A program made the position numbers and the translations under genes. The notes below the pieces were generated by a model that ran no database searches, had not been told where the DNA came from, and saw only the letters and a list, made by a program, of their open reading frames with translations. DNA of 30,578 nucleotides from Rubrobacter sp. (GTDB taxonomy: Bacteria > Actinomycetota > Rubrobacteria > Rubrobacterales > Rubrobacteraceae), in NCBI GenBank assembly GCA_016781885.1, contig JADDPM010000003.1, forward strand, positions 1 through 30,578. Reading direction: 5' to 3'. Each line of letters begins with the position of its first letter. The first letter of the stretch is position 1. Positions 23,931-30,578 of this stretch are shown here, in pieces.

Positions 23931-24086
23931 CTTCCTCTTATCCTCAATTGCACACGAGCGGGAGCGCACTCCGCGTCGCCGATTACGCCGTCGATAGTAT
24001 CAGGATAACCGGCCGACGGCAGACCGGGAGATAAGGGCCGGGTTTCGGGGCGGAAGACACTGGAGAACCGGTGATAAGGCTTGAAA

Positions 24087-24120
24087 AAACGTACTTTTGC
24101 AGTAAACGTACTTTTGCAGT
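24087..24120. repeat. 17-bp tandem repeat, two copies
   Basis: AAACGTACTTTTGCAGT is repeated exactly, head to tail. The first copy supplies the -35 (TTGCAG) and the second ends at the -10, so the repeat creates the promoter spacing. Confidence 0.9.
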
Positions 24121-24125
24121 ATAAT
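24097..24125 (+). promoter_or_regulatory. Promoter of the sigma factor gene
   Basis: TTGCAG (24097-24102), a 17-base spacer and perfect TATAAT (24120-24125), followed by an AT-rich start region. A transcript would begin near 24132 and have a leader of about 125 nucleotides before TTG 24258. Confidence 0.7.
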
Positions 24126-24257
24126 ATTTTGGCTTAAGGAATAATAAAGCAAGTCATTTCCAACTAATGCGCAGAGGCTATTATGCACTCGAAGATAGGG
24201 TACATACTGGAATCGTGCGCGGTATGACGGTTATAAATGTTGAACGGAGGTAGCGAG

Positions 24258-25136
24258 TTGAAGCCCGTGGAGAACACTACCAAGAAGCGGACGGAGCGCG
24301 AGACGGAGACACCGGAGTTGTTGGCAAAATATCTCTCGCACATAGGACAGGGGAAGCTCCTGACACACCAGGAGGAGATAGACCTCTCCGAGAGGGCGCA
24401 GTCCGGGGACAAGAAAGCTCGCCAGAGGCTCATCGAGAAGAACCTCAGGCTCGTCGTCTCGGTGGCCAAGAAGCACCGTGGGATGGGACTGCCTTTCGAG
24501 GATCTCATCCAGGAGGGCAATATCGGACTTATGAAGGCCGTCGAGAAGTTCGACCCCGACCGTGGCTACCGTTTCTCTACCTATGCGACGTGGTGGGTGC
24601 GGCAGGCCGTGCAGCGGGCCGTGGCGGACAAGGGGCGTACTATCCGGGTCCCGGTGCATATGGGTGAAAAGATCCGGAAGATGGCCCGCGCCTACAACGA
24701 GCTCTCTGCCGAGTTGGAGCGTGAGCCGACCGACGAGGAGGTCGCCGCCCGGATCGGCTGGACAGCCGAGGATGTGCGCGAGGTGAAGGGCGCGATGCCG
24801 GACGCGACGAGCCTCAACCAGCCCCTCGGCTCGGACGAAGACGCCTCCGAGGTGGGCGCCTTCGTGGAAGATGAGAGGGCTTCGGACACTCCGGGTGAGG
24901 TCATGCGCGAGATGGAGACTCAGGGCCTCCAGGCGGCCATCGAGCAGCTCCCCGAGCGACATAGGCATGTTCTGGTACGCCGGTATGGCCTCGACGACCG
25001 CGATTCGGCCACCCTCGCCGAGCTCGGCGGCGAGCTGGACGTCTCGCGGGAGAGGATCCGCCAGCTCCAGCGCGAGGCGGAGCAGATGCTCAAGAGCGGC
25101 CAGTACGGACAGTACCTCCCAGGCATCGCTGCCTGA
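24258..25136 (+). CDS. RNA polymerase sigma factor, SigA/RpoD-type without region 1.1
   Basis: A 292-residue sigma-70 protein. Region 1.2 (ETPELLAKYLSHIGQGKLLTHQEEI), region 2 (RLIEKNLRLVVSVAKKHRG, FEDLIQEGNIGLMKAVEKFD, STYATWWVRQAVQRA), region 3 (EKIRKMARAYNEL) and region 4 (DVSRERIRQLQREAEQML) are all present. There is no long acidic region 1.1, so it is either a compact housekeeping factor or a group 2 factor. The frame opens at ATG 24237, but GGAGGT (24246-24251) sets the start at TTG 24258. It is a monocistronic unit with its own promoter and terminator. Confidence 0.92.
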   Translation: MKPVENTTKKRTERETETPELLAKYLSHIGQGKLLTHQEEIDLSERAQSGDKKARQRLIEKNLRLVVSVAKKHRGMGLPFEDLIQEGNIGLMKAVEKFDPDRGYRFSTYATWWVRQAVQRAVADKGRTIRVPVHMGEKIRKMARAYNELSAELEREPTDEEVAARIGWTAEDVREVKGAMPDATSLNQPLGSDEDASEVGAFVEDERASDTPGEVMREMETQGLQAAIEQLPERHRHVLVRRYGLDDRDSATLAELGGELDVSRERIRQLQREAEQMLKSGQYGQYLPGIAA

Positions 25137-25158
25137 AAGCAAACGCATAAAGCTCTGG

Positions 25159-25193
25159 GAGGGGCCGCCGGAGTGGCGGCCCCTCTTCCATTT
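25159..25193 (+). terminator. Intrinsic terminator after the sigma factor gene
   Basis: GAGGGGCCGCC (25159-25169) pairs with GGCGGCCCCTC (25175-25185) around GGAGT, an 11-bp perfect stem, followed by TTCCATTT. It lies 22 bases after the stop codon. Confidence 0.8.
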
Positions 25194-25383
25194 AGGGCGG
25201 CCTGTAATGATGGCTACGGTTGTTCCGTAGCTGGCTTTACGCCCTGACCCACCTCGGGGCATGAGGTGGAGAGACTACTCGAACGGGTTGCGGGCTGCGT
25301 ATAGCTTCGCCCCGCCGACGGGGCCGCGTCTATAGGGGAGGACTTTAGGGGGCGGGTGAGCTAGTGAACCCCCTTCGGGGCCG

Positions 25384-25719
25384 TTATCCGTCGGTCCGCG
25401 TCAGCAGCGGGCGCAGATCCTCTAGCCGGTCGTAGATCCACCACAGGTAGTTGTGTGTCCCGTCCTCGCGTAGCGGGTGCAGTTCCGCGTGTTCGGGGTC
25501 GTGCAGGAACGCCTGGAAGGAGTCGTGGGAGGGCCACTCGACGAGGATCATTGCTCTGCGCGGCTCCACTTCAGGGTCGCCTTCCTGGACCCCGCTCAAC
25601 TGACCCAGCGCCACGACCTTACCGTCATGTTTGCCCACGGCGTCTACCGACCGGCGCGAATACTGCCTGTACGAGTCGTTGTCGGCGAGATCGAACAAGT
25701 TAAGAGCGTACACCGCCAT
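25384..25719 (-). CDS. DUF1330 family protein
   Basis: A 111-residue ferredoxin-like (dimeric alpha-beta barrel) protein of the DUF1330 type: MAVYALNLFDLADNDSYRQY, GKVVALGQLSGVQEG, RRAMILVEWPSHDSFQAFLHDPEH. Such proteins form small barrels of unknown function. It starts at ATG 25719. The tail HNYLWWIYDRLEDLRPLLTRTDG extends slightly past the core domain. It converges with the sigma factor gene; GC-rich repeats (GGGGGC...CCCCC near 25345-25380) after its stop may form a terminator. Confidence 0.85.
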   Translation of the reverse strand: MAVYALNLFDLADNDSYRQYSRRSVDAVGKHDGKVVALGQLSGVQEGDPEVEPRRAMILVEWPSHDSFQAFLHDPEHAELHPLREDGTHNYLWWIYDRLEDLRPLLTRTDG

Positions 25720-26260
25720 CCAAATACCTCCCCACGTATCAACCTCTCAAGAGCAACAGCTGCTCTGCCCGTAGACTTTCCTGATCCTACTCCATTAGCA
25801 AGGCTCCGAGCCCTAAGATCTAGCCTAACGTAAAGTGAGCCACGCGTACGCCTTCGTCAAACCGGGGCCGGTATAGACGAATCCTGCGAGTACAAGCCGG
25901 TGGTAGAAAGATTCTATCGAGGCCTGTTTGGCTCCCCACAATCGCCTCCAAGCTACTCGTCGAACTGGAGGAGGTGCCTCGCGAACTCGCCTATTCAGGA
26001 CGTTTACCATGCCCGGCCCAGTTGAACCTGAGGTAGGAAGCTGGTATAAGTGGCCGCTGGGAAAGAGGTTCTGTCGTTTGCCCGGTGGTCAACTTTGGTT
26101 AGCAGTGCTCCTTCTGGCCTCACCAAGAGCCGATTGCTCGAGGAGAGCAGCAAGGATACGCTATCCGGACGATTTAGGTAGCGAGGAGATTGCCTATTGG
26201 CACTCCACGCCTGTGGCGACGACGGAGGCTCATAAAGCGCAAGACGGGATAGGAGGAGAC
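25720..26260. other. Intergenic region upstream of the MetE-like gene
   Basis: No convincing gene. The plus frame of the MetE-like gene stays open back to 25928, but that segment (TRLFRTFTMPGPVEPEV...) resembles no family and lacks a ribosome site. A minus frame 25825-26010 is Arg-rich and unrecognised. I looked for S-adenosylmethionine and cobalamin riboswitch cores and saw none. Confidence 0.5.
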
Positions 26261-27349
26261 GTGCTCGAAAAGTACACCACGACCGTGGTAGGTGCTCATA
26301 GCCTTCCGCGCTGGTACGAGGCGCTAGAGAAGCAGGTCGAGGCGGGTGCGCTGACCAAGGAGGACATGGCCGACGCCCAGGCGCGCGCCTCGCAGGCCGC
26401 GCTCCTGGACGAGGAGGCGGCCGGGATCGACGTCGTCAACGGCGGGGAGATGCACCGGCGCCAGAACAACCGCCACGCTCCGCCGAACGCTATGCTCAAT
26501 TTCTTCTGGGCGAAGATGCCCGGGTTCGAGAAGGATCCGAGCTCGGAATACGGCCACGTGACCCGGCCCAAGCCGATTACCCCGAAGGACGAAGGAGTCT
26601 TCCACCCCGCGGCCGTGTGTACGAGCAAGATCGAGTACAGTGACATCGGGCTGATCGACGAGTTCAAGTTCGTCTCCCGGTACGCCCGTGACCCGGAGAA
26701 GGTCAAGATCACTATGACCGGACCACACATGCTCGCCAAGGTCGCGCATGACGAGTACTATGGCGGCGATCTCCGGGCTATGATGATGGACATTGCCGAG
26801 GTGATCAACCAGAACTTCAAGGAACTAGAGCAGCTCGGCTGCAAGCATCTCCAGCTCGACGAGCCGCTGTTCGCGGTCGGCGGCATCACGCGCGAGGAAG
26901 TGGAGGCGGCAATCGAGGCAAACAACGCGGCCTGGGAGGGCATCACCGCTTTCAAGTGGACTCATGTTTGCCAGGGCAACTACGCGGTGGGTGAGGATTA
27001 CGACGGCCAGATCGGACACCGCTACTTCGACATCGAGCCGTACCCTACCGAGGAGATCTGTAACCTCGAGGTCGACGCGATCATGAACGAGGGTGACATG
27101 ACGCCCGAGTATGAGGGCAAGCTGAAGAACCAGCAGCTCGCGGTTGGTGTCACGAACGTGCAGGACCTAAACGTCGAGACGCCGGAGCAGCTTGCCGAGC
27201 AGATGCGCGAGTGGGGAGTGGGCAGCTGGCTCCCGGAGGAGCAGGCGCTTATCACGAGCTCGTGCGGGATGAATCACCTCTCGCGCAACGTCGCGGTCGG
27301 CAAACTTCAGGCTATGGCGGGAGCCAGGGACCTACTGCGCGGCGTCTAG
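26261..27349 (+). CDS. MetE-like zinc methyltransferase (cobalamin-independent methionine synthase family)
   Basis: A 362-residue single-barrel protein of the MetE C-terminal/core-MetE family. Zinc ligands expected in this fold are present: His235 and Cys237 in WTHVCQGNY and Cys335 in SSCGMNHL. QLDEPL (199-203) is the conserved substrate-side Asp-Glu motif, and MTGPHMLA is another family block. It lacks the MetE N-terminal barrel, so it resembles core MetE enzymes, epoxyalkane:coenzyme M transferase relatives and other thiol methyltransferases rather than full methionine synthase. The start is GTG 26261, set by AGGAGGAG at 26251-26258. It appears to stand alone. Confidence 0.83.
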   Translation: MLEKYTTTVVGAHSLPRWYEALEKQVEAGALTKEDMADAQARASQAALLDEEAAGIDVVNGGEMHRRQNNRHAPPNAMLNFFWAKMPGFEKDPSSEYGHVTRPKPITPKDEGVFHPAAVCTSKIEYSDIGLIDEFKFVSRYARDPEKVKITMTGPHMLAKVAHDEYYGGDLRAMMMDIAEVINQNFKELEQLGCKHLQLDEPLFAVGGITREEVEAAIEANNAAWEGITAFKWTHVCQGNYAVGEDYDGQIGHRYFDIEPYPTEEICNLEVDAIMNEGDMTPEYEGKLKNQQLAVGVTNVQDLNVETPEQLAEQMREWGVGSWLPEEQALITSSCGMNHLSRNVAVGKLQAMAGARDLLRGV

Positions 27350-27943
27350 GCGCCTCCCTATCCGACGATCACCGGCTCCCTGACTGCTACTCCCGGCGGT
27401 GAGGGAGCCGCGCTAGTTATGCGTCCACGGTGCGAGCAGCAGGTCGCGGTCGCATCGGTCACTTGACGGCCGCTAGAGCACCGGATGAGGTCTCATCCGC
27501 AGAGAGGCGAAAGGTACCTCGATGAGAAGTACACGACCTCTGTGTTGGCGCCTACGGCGTTACGGCTCGTGACTATGTGGGCGGCGGTGGCGAGCTAGCT
27601 CTCCTCGCGCCGGCAGAAGGCCAGACCCAGGCTTTACCTCTCCCTGGAAACCGGCGAACGCGTAGCTTGTCTGCCCGGATACACGTCGAATCGACCGGCG
27701 GGAAAAGGTTGAGTGGTCGAAGAGCCGCGATGCGCCGTACGGATGCACCGGGCTGCTATCCGGAGCATAGCAGCTCCCCTAATACTGTCCCTGGAAGTGC
27801 GGGGTGGTGAACACCTGGCGGGTTATGCGATAGAATCAGAGCCTAGAAGCTCGCGAGCGTGAACTTTTTCGTTGCCTTGGTCTCCGACACGCGTGTCTTG
27901 CAAGGCGCTGTGCGGCAATAAGACAAGTGGGTCAGGAGAACAC
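27350..27943. other. Intergenic region with hairpin and possible MetE-like fragment
   Basis: A stem CGGCTCCCT/AGGGAGCCG (27373-27381 and 27402-27410) lies just after the MetE-like gene but lacks a T tract. At about 27514-27600 the bases read LDEKYTTSV and then, after a shift, GAYGVTARDYVG. This resembles the start of a MetE-like paralogue (compare LEKYTTTVVGAH in the gene before). Nothing further was seen up to the bipA ribosome site. Confidence 0.45.
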
Positions 27944-29725
27944 ATGGAATATCGCAACATCGCTATCATCTCGCACGTCGACCACGGCAAAACCACCCTC
28001 GTGGACGGCTTGCTCAAGCAGACCCTAAAGCTTGGACACGGCCAGGAGATTGCCGAGCGCGCAATGGACAGCAACGTCCTCGAGAAAGAGCGCGGCATCA
28101 CCATCCTTGCCAAGAACACCGCCGTGGAGTACGGCGGCGTCAAGATCAACATCGTGGACACTCCCGGTCACGCCGACTTCGGCGGCGAGGTCGAGCGCAT
28201 CCTCGGCATGGTGGACGGCTGCCTGCTGCTGGTTGACGCGGCCGAGGGGCCGATGCCCCAGACACGCTTCGTGCTGCGCAAGGCTATAGAGCTGGGCCTC
28301 AAGCCCATCGTGGTGATCAACAAGATCGACCGTATAGACGCGCGGCCCGAAGAGGTCGTCGACCTCACCTTCGACCTGATGGCCGAGTTGGGCGCTTCGG
28401 ACGAGCAACTCGACTTCCCGATCCTGTACGCCGTCGCGCGCGAGGGCAGAGCCTTCAAGGATGTCGAAGCGCCGCGGAACGACATGCGGGAGCTGTTCGA
28501 GACGGTACTGGAGCAGATCCCCGCTCCCAAGGTGGACCTAGCGGCTCCCTTCCAGATGCTGGTCACCAACCTCGACTACTCCGAGTACCTGGGACGCATC
28601 GTGGTGGGGCGCGTGCAGCGCGGCGAGATCAGGCGCGGCGAGTTAGTCAACCTGATCCACAAGGACGGCACGATGACCAAGACGCGCGTGATCCAGCCTT
28701 TCACGCACCTCGGGCTACAGCGCATCGAGGCCGATGAGGTAGGCGCGGGCGACATCGTGGCCCTCTCCGGAATTGCGGGTGCTCAGATCGGCGAGACGGT
28801 CGCCGACCTCGCCGGCCCGGAGGCGCTGCCCATCATTACGGTTGACGAGCCGACGGTCAGCATGCTGTTTCAGCCCAACACCAGCCCTTTCGCGGGCAAG
28901 GAGGGCAAGTACGTCACGTCGCGTCACCTCCACGACCGCCTGAGAAAAGAGGTGCAGACTAACGTGTCCTTACGTGTCGAAGAGTTGCGCCCTGACGAGT
29001 TCGAGGTCTCCGGACGCGGCGAGCTACATCTGTCCATTCTGCTGGAGACCATGCGCCGCGAGGGTTACGAGGTGCAGGTGGGTGCGCCCCGGGTCATCAC
29101 CCGCGAGATCGACGGCGGACTGCACGAGCCCGTCGAGCATCTCGTGGTTGACGTCCCCGAACGATTCGCCTCGACGGTGATCGGGGTACTCAGCAATCGC
29201 AAGGGCCAGCTCGTCGACATGGAGCCCCAGGGGGAGCGCACCCGAATCGAGTTCAAGATTCCGTCGCGCGCCCTGTTCGGCTTCCGCACGCGGTTTCTGT
29301 CGATGACACAGGGCGAAGGGATCATGAGCCACGTCTTCGACGGCTACGCGCCGTGGGCGGGCGATCTCAAGACCAGGCAAAACGGCAGCCTTGTGGCGTC
29401 AGAGGCCGGGAGCGCCTTCGCGTACTCGATCTGGAAACTGCAGGAGCGTGGCAGCTTCTTCATTACGCCCGCCACCGAAGTCTATGTCGGCATGGTTGTG
29501 GGCGAAAACAGCCGCGAGAACGACCTGAACGTCAACGTGTGCAAGAACAAGAAGCTCACCAACGTCCGCTCGTCGGGCGCCGACGACGCGCTGAACCTTA
29601 CACCGGTGCGCAAGATGACCCTTGAGGACGCCCTCGAGTACATCGGCGACGACGAGCTAGTCGAGATCACGCCTGCCTCCATCCGGCTGCGCAAAAAGGT
29701 CCTTGAACCAAATATGCGCAAGTAA
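27944..29725 (+). CDS. typA: Translational GTPase BipA/TypA
   Basis: A 593-residue ribosome-binding GTPase of the EF-G/LepA class that acts in 50S assembly and stress or low-temperature adaptation. The G domain shows HVDHGKTT (G1), RGITI (G2), DTPGHADFGGEVER (G3) and NKID (G4). Domain II (about 205-300) is followed by the BipA-specific C-terminal region with GEGIMSHVFDGYAPW, and KNKKLTNVRSSGADDALNL near the end. The frame opens at 27872, but ATG 27944 (MEYRNIAIISHVDHGK) follows AGGAG at 27934-27938 and matches the family. Length is normal. Confidence 0.96.
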   Translation: MEYRNIAIISHVDHGKTTLVDGLLKQTLKLGHGQEIAERAMDSNVLEKERGITILAKNTAVEYGGVKINIVDTPGHADFGGEVERILGMVDGCLLLVDAAEGPMPQTRFVLRKAIELGLKPIVVINKIDRIDARPEEVVDLTFDLMAELGASDEQLDFPILYAVAREGRAFKDVEAPRNDMRELFETVLEQIPAPKVDLAAPFQMLVTNLDYSEYLGRIVVGRVQRGEIRRGELVNLIHKDGTMTKTRVIQPFTHLGLQRIEADEVGAGDIVALSGIAGAQIGETVADLAGPEALPIITVDEPTVSMLFQPNTSPFAGKEGKYVTSRHLHDRLRKEVQTNVSLRVEELRPDEFEVSGRGELHLSILLETMRREGYEVQVGAPRVITREIDGGLHEPVEHLVVDVPERFASTVIGVLSNRKGQLVDMEPQGERTRIEFKIPSRALFGFRTRFLSMTQGEGIMSHVFDGYAPWAGDLKTRQNGSLVASEAGSAFAYSIWKLQERGSFFITPATEVYVGMVVGENSRENDLNVNVCKNKKLTNVRSSGADDALNLTPVRKMTLEDALEYIGDDELVEITPASIRLRKKVLEPNMRK

Positions 29726-30248
29726 ACTCCCACCCGCTACGAAGGAGCCCCCTTTAGAGAGCGAACTTCGCCTTTAATCTCTACCTCTGTCGGCTTTTTG
29801 GTGAAGCGTGCATCCTCCCGCGAACCGCCGTTCCGGGCGATGGTTATGCCGCAGCACCCTCGCCCTGAGCAGATCGAAGCCAGCAGCGAGACCTCGTCGC
29901 CTCAGACGACATGGGGAGGGTAACGCAGAGCTACCTGCGCAGGTCCGAGCCTAAAGTCCCTAGGACCAGCAGAGATGATCGCTCGACCAACGGTCAGAAA
30001 CTTCGGGTAGCATAGCGATGCGGATCTCACAGGCTCCGAGAAAGGGTGTCTACTACTCGTAAAGGGGAGACCTTAACAGTTACTAAAACTTCGACAGTCT
30101 TGAAGGTTCTCATACATAACAATCATACATTCTGGTCGAAAAGCCCGCTCGTTCGGAAGCCCTCTCGCGATCATGGCCAGATCATAGCGCGATTCTAATG
30201 CGAACTATGTAGTATATACCGCAAAAAAATCGGTCCAGTCGAACGATC

Positions 30249-30277
30249 TTGACCGAAAGAATAACCCAGTGTACAGT
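30249..30277 (+). promoter_or_regulatory. Sigma-70-like promoter
   Basis: TTGACC (30249-30254), a 17-base spacer and TACAGT (30272-30277): ideal spacing and good hexamers. It points toward the 12-codon frame at 30315 and whatever lies past the window edge. Confidence 0.5.
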
Positions 30278-30314
30278 GGTTGTCGACATCCGGCAGGGGA
30301 AAGGAGCTAGACTT

Positions 30315-30353
30315 ATGGGTAGAAGCTGGGGTCAACGAAAAACACATTTGTAA
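30315..30353 (+). CDS. Possible 12-codon leader peptide
   Basis: AAGGAG (30301-30306) sits eight bases before ATG 30315, which encodes MGRSWGQRKTHL and stops. It follows the promoter at 30249 by about 40 bases, the position of a leader peptide or attenuator. Nothing in the peptide (no run of one amino acid) shows what it would sense. It may be chance. Confidence 0.25.
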   Translation: MGRSWGQRKTHL

Positions 30354-30578
30354 CTAATATTGCCGAAGTACAGTGCTGGTAAAGGGCGTACTGCGAAAGT
30401 AGCTGCGTGGCTTTGTGGGCGTCAACCCTTTTGTTAGGTGCCAGGAGTAGAGAACAAGATTTGGCTGCGCACCATGGGCAGAACAATTTCGACGCGCGGG
30501 TACACGGTTGATAACAGTTATGGACGAAGTATGCCTGGAATTAAGGATTAAGTAAGTGATCGCGTAGGGGCACAGACA

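Larger units (their letters stand above)
23931..24257. other. Divergent intergenic region before the sigma factor gene
   Basis: No gene seen. It contains the 17-bp tandem repeat, the sigma-factor promoter and a leader of about 125 nucleotides. The stretch 24081-24170 is markedly AT-rich compared with its surroundings. Confidence 0.7.
29726..30578. other. Region without convincing genes
   Basis: Stops are frequent in all frames, and nothing here resembles a protein family known to me. Base composition falls sharply toward AT after about 30050. A promoter-like element (30249) and a 12-codon frame (30315) are listed separately. No tRNA cloverleaf, CRISPR repeat or recognisable riboswitch was found. 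It could be the leader of a gene beyond the window or decayed DNA. Confidence 0.5.

Noticed and set aside
25241..25383. Possible tRNA or riboswitch in a GC-rich structured stretch
   Set aside because: No cloverleaf or known riboswitch core could be drawn; it is more likely a terminator region between convergent genes.
25928..26260. 111-residue N-terminal extension of the MetE-like protein
   Set aside because: It has no family similarity; a strong ribosome site immediately precedes GTG 26261.

Overview
The window looks like chromosomal DNA of a high-GC Gram-positive bacterium, most likely a Rubrobacter-type actinobacterium. This is inferred from GC-rich codon use, frequent GTG/TTG starts, an actinobacterial sufC-sufB-sufD-Rieske arrangement, a DUF3618/holin-like membrane pair and a sigma factor without region 1.1. 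No database search was possible.

Layout: (1) Positions 1-3900 hold a decayed AT-richer gene tail, an ADP-ribosylglycohydrolase, an SDR pseudogene, a small membrane protein, a VOC protein and a decayed DUF2268-type lipoprotein. (2) Positions 3931-10117, all on the minus strand, form an iron-sulphur region: ygfZ-like, then sufC, sufB, sufD, a Rieske ferredoxin, a GFA/CENP-V zinc protein and sufU. No cysteine desulfurase (sufS) is present. (3) Positions 10164-11200 (+) carry a HAD phosphatase and a cold-shock gene with a leader hairpin and a terminator. (4) Positions 11334-14244 hold larC, a DUF3618/holin-like pair and yqeC, so nickel-pincer and Se/Mo-hydroxylase cofactor functions lie close together. 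(5) Positions 14520-17917 hold an M20 amidohydrolase, a Yip1-like/DUF4097 envelope pair, a PtsI-like C-terminal remnant and a mannose-isomerase-type cupin. (6) Positions 18278-21891 are a plastic segment: a ferredoxin, an IS630 remnant, an AHSA1/ArsR/RibD-like operon with truncations, and a frameshifted ArsR gene followed by a cation transporter. (7) Positions 21990-25136 hold a PRC-barrel protein, a small helical protein, a D,D-carboxypeptidase and a SigA-like sigma factor with a promoter built from a tandem repeat. (8) Positions 25384-29725 hold a DUF1330 protein, a MetE-like methyltransferase and the translational GTPase BipA/TypA. The last 850 bases hold no convincing gene.

The strongest overall impression is patchy decay: at least seven broken genes are interspersed with intact housekeeping genes. 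In two of them the stop codon falls exactly at the expected catalytic residue. I found no CRISPR array, rRNA, tRNA, prophage or clear new defence system. The least explained signals are a palindrome plus consensus-like promoter reading antisense into ygfZ, the GFA gene embedded in the suf operon, and the missing start codon of larC.
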